Positions 60,805 to 64,000 of a stretch of DNA of 64,000 nt are shown here, one piece after another; positions within the stretch are counted from its first letter, which is position 1; each line of letters opens with the position of its first letter. This DNA comes from Telopea speciosissima (taxonomy: Eukaryota > Streptophyta > Magnoliopsida > Proteales > Proteaceae), in assembly GCF_018873765.1 (NCBI RefSeq), contig NC_057922.1:11111563-11175562 (forward strand), written 5' to 3'. The translations under genes and the position numbers were made by a program. The notes under the pieces are model-generated. The model did not search any database, had not been told where the DNA came from, and worked only from the letters and a program-made list of their open reading frames with translations.

Positions 60805-62259
60805 ATCCTTATCCCCCACCCCACGCCCCCTAAAAAAAATCTTAAAATCTTAATCTTAATAGATATTATTATAATACGTTGAATTATGGGCTAACTTGGA
60901 CCACTTATGGTGCAATGCACGTCATGGATGACGTGGCCTTGACAATGATACATGTGTGTGTCTACGGTCATTATAAGGAGACAGGATTAAAGTGCCTACT
61001 CTGTTTGGTACTCTTATGGTATAAAAGATTGCCTTTAATAGTTTCTAAATCTTTCACAAATTTTTTTTGATTTGAATGGTTAATTCTAAACATTTGATAT
61101 CTGGATTATTCTTTAAGACTCTTTGGTGGATTTGTATATAAATATAGCCATCAAAAGAAAAGAGGTCCAATAAATTAGGTAGGTGTCTGAAGTAAAATAA
61201 ATGGGGTAAGTAAGGGTACATACATATTTGGACAGCATAGATAAAAAGGTATAAAGATGGGGAAAGGCTTTGCACATATGAATGACCTTGACTCCACTAG
61301 GACTAGGTGACCCATTTGTGACCTCTCCTTTTGGGCTCCACATTTAAACTACCACATGAAAGATTCCTTAACTCACAAATCCTTCCCCTAATTGCGCCCT
61401 AAAATAAATTGTTTTTTTTTTTTGTCCCATCTATAGTTAGATAAATTTTAGTGTTAAAATTATTGTGTGAGTGAGTGAGGGAGAGAGAGAGGTGCAGGTG
61501 TACCCTCCATTGGGGAATCAAAGAACATTTTCTTTATATTGAATTAGACTTTAAAAATTGACATGTGGCTGATCCAAAACATGATCTATCCATCTAATTG
61601 TCCAAATAGTCACGTAATCAGTCCATGTGACAATATTTGAAGTTGATATATACGAAACGTTCATATCACAAATGTGTAGGTAGAGGATTCCCTGAAAGGC
61701 AGCGTGGCCTTTGCGTCAATATGGGGTCAATGGAAACGTTCACGAAAGCATCAACAAGGGTGGTGTTTTCGCTTTTCATGGGGGCGGAGCAATTATTTTG
61801 TACCCCATATGTCTCCGTGTCGAAGGCACACTGTCTTTCAAAGTTTTTCTTTTTTGGGTCGTGGAAGGTGAGGTGAAATTTAAATATCAGCCCAATTATG
61901 CAGGCAGGATCTACTTGGGGATGCTAGTTGTGAAGTTGTGCCAAAGCTATGGAAACACGGAATTCATAAGACTTTGCTTCAACACAGGGCAGGCAGGCAG
62001 GCATGCATGCATACCAATGATATCTACCAAATAATTGGAAGAAGAAAGAAGATAAAAGAGAAAACCAACAAAATCAAAGATATGGAAAAGAAATTTAGAG
62101 ATATATGCCAAAACTCCCCCACGTTCAGATATGATATGATGAAAGCATCGAATTCCAACTTTTTTTGACTTTTGTTGTCCTTGTCGGATTCTTTTATTCT
62201 AATTCTCAAAGTTTTATCATATTTTTTTAGATTCAAACTGGATGACAATGGAAGGAGTT
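60805..62259. other. Intergenic stretch, no gene seen
   Basis: AT-rich, with short poly-T, GA-rich and GCAGGCAGGCAGGCATGCAT simple sequence (near 61990). No domains or bounded repeats recognised. Confidence 0.5.
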
Positions 62260-62440
62260 TAGCCCGTCTTCAGGGAGCCCAACATGCTCAGGGTGCTGTC
62301 AGTCGTTGGATTGTGCCTCACACATCTTGACGCATGCCTCACACATTTCTAGGCATGCATCGAGATGTGTGCGACACAGCTCAACCACTGGATGCTCCCT
62401 GGCAGCACTTGGGCACTGGGCCCCTCAGAGACGATCCTGA
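62260..62440. mobile_element. Miniature inverted-repeat element
   Basis: The left arm has CCGTCTTCAGGGAGCCCAAC and TCACACATCTTGACGCATGC; the right arm, complemented, reads CGTCTCTGAGGGGCCCAGTG and CACACATCTCGATGCATGC. The inner part is more conserved than the tips. About 180 bp, non-coding. Confidence 0.6.
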
Positions 62441-62931
62441 TCCCAATAGAAGATAGGTCAAATGGAGGTCCAACCGTCCAACCCTTCCTTGATATTGGCA
62501 ACTTTTGTAAGATCTAGAGGTTTGTGAGTGTAGTTCGTTTCTCATTCGATTGATGAAGTGGCTCCTACAAAGAGTCGAGGGCATAGATGATAGAAATACA
62601 AGCATATAGTAGGACATGGAAAACAATAGGCATATAAAAATTGCAAACGTTGTCATTCAGCTACAATGGCCGTCAGTCTTGTATTCCCTTTATTCCACTC
62701 ATTTTAAGTTTTAGACGTCGTACACTTAATGGGTTGTGTCGACCATATATATAGAGTGAGGGTAAGAATCAATCCTGCAAAAGGAATGTAAAGTTTTCCA
62801 TTAAAAGAAATCTTAGTTAGGTCCATATTGTGTAATATTTTTATACAAATTAAGGTGTGCCAAATCTTAATCCTATATTTCATATGTGATTAATTTTATA
62901 AAAATTACTTAAATACTCATTTGGATGATTT

Positions 62932-63185
62932 TAGCTCTAACTTTAAAATTTGAAGAAAATTTTCTAAAACATCCACGAACCTATCTATCATCTCTCCCTA
63001 TTTGTTGTATGGTTCAAGGAATTGATATTGGATCGATCGTATTGGTTGATTCGTATCGATATCAGTAGAGACTGATTTCAGCTCTAACTTTAAATTTGGA
63101 GAAAATTTTTTCAAAATACCCACGAATCTACCATCATCTCTCCTATTTGTTGCATGGTTCAAGGAATCGGTATTGAATCAACCAT
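62932..63185 (+). repeat. Tandem duplication, 147-bp unit
   Basis: Two copies of a block running from GCTCTAACTTTAAA through CATCTCTCCTATTTGTTG to TGGTTCAAGGAATYG, offset by 147 bases. In copy 1 it is followed by a GATCGATCG/CGATATC palindrome-rich tail that is reduced in copy 2. Confidence 0.75.
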
Positions 63186-64000
63186 ATATTTATTAATCCT
63201 ATGTTCTACGTCATTTATAGAGACAGGTTGGTGGCATTAATATAATAACCTAAAGTTTTATGGCTGGTGGTAATGTTAGTCAACATTTCCTAATCTGAAG
63301 AACTAACTATGCAATTTCTGAGCTGACCTCCAAATCATTTTCTAGCAGTTGGTTGGTTGGCAGTCTGAAACCAATTAATAAATTTAGTACCTTTCACACA
63401 CACAAACATTTCTGCCATGCCACCAAGTCTCACGTTTCTATTAGAATAACACGTTTTTTTTTTTTTTTGTTTTTCTTTGGGTAAAAGAGAATAACACGTT
63501 TGAGACCTTCACATCAGAAGTCTTGAAAAAAATAAATAGAGATATAATTATATTTATCTGATATTTTAATGATTTGTAATCGGTTTACTATCTGGTTTGG
63601 TTCAATCCGGTTTCAATTTTACAAATATACTTAACGAAATCAATGTGAAAAGTTTGGTTTTTTCGGTTTTTTATTAGGTTACTGTCAGTCCGATCTTTGT
63701 TTTTTTATCAGGATCAGTCATTAATTCGATTTCACTTGATTCGGTTTGATTTTGATTGCTACCAATCCATAAAACCCAACTCGGAACCAAATCGATCAGG
63801 ATTCAATTTTGTTTGGTCCAGGCTGAATTGGTCGATTTTGGTTAATCTGCCCATCCTCTCCTCTGATCATGAATTGTAATAGGTTGGCGCTGGTGCAGGG
63901 GCCATGCGACCAGCAGGCAGCCGCGATCTATTACCCTTTCAGGTTTTTAGGCCACTAGTAAAGAATAAAAGTTGAGGCAAGGGGTAATTCCGTAATTATA
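63186..64000. other. Right end of the window
   Basis: AT-rich sequence; 63560-63870 is a degenerate stretch of CGGTTTGATT motifs related to the hAT-like element at 60309-60574 (shared GGTCGATTTTGGT and GCCCATC). No gene is seen. Confidence 0.5.

Overview
The window is nuclear DNA of a flowering plant. The genes have many introns with GT-AG junctions, the proteins are plant families (PLATZ, NPH3/RPT2-like, CRR6, an RGF/GLV-type peptide precursor, a P-class PPR protein), and the intergenic DNA is AT-rich and full of hAT, Mutator-like, LINE and Au-SINE remains. The gene models look like a eudicot or a related early-diverging lineage, but I cannot name the species.

Layout. 3-249 (+) may hold the last two exons of an upstream gene. 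494-18984 (+) is a LAS1-like pre-rRNA processing endonuclease gene of nine coding exons. Its 9.8-kb intron 6 holds a whole-length but decayed hAT transposon (4937-11862, 8-bp target duplication). That transposon carries a Mutator-like element (9911-11552, 9-bp duplication) with a fragment of a KCR1-like 3-ketoacyl-CoA reductase gene. 23804-25017 (-) is a PLATZ zinc-binding transcription factor whose first coding exon appears to be just ATG. 33034-35031 (+) is CRR6, a chloroplast NDH-complex assembly factor, with a 211-bp tandem repeat in intron 1. 39430-40575 is a second Mutator-like element; it carries a fragment of the GPI-transamidase subunit gene PIG-T and has a near-perfect palindrome at the inner edge of each terminal repeat. 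44136-44652 (+) encodes a 106-residue secreted precursor ending in an RGF/GLV/CLEL-like 13-residue motif. 47348-49660 (+) is cytosolic ribosomal protein S11 (uS17) with two telo-boxes upstream. 52598-54103 (-) is an intronless mitochondrial-type PPR gene and 54944-56876 (-) an NPH3/RPT2-like BTB protein. From 57 kb to the end I see only short transposons, simple repeats and unassigned DNA.

The genes are unrelated in pathway (rRNA processing, transcription, photosynthetic NDH assembly, peptide signalling, translation, organelle RNA, BTB/NPH3 signalling), as is normal for a plant chromosome; there is no operon-like logic. The most notable structures are the two gene-capturing Mutator-like elements, one nested in a hAT element inside a host intron; a 16-C tract as the polypyrimidine tract of a LAS1 splice acceptor; two apparent reading-frame breaks in the last LAS1 exon; and at least three families of short inverted-repeat elements present in several copies. 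I did not find a convincing new multi-gene system.
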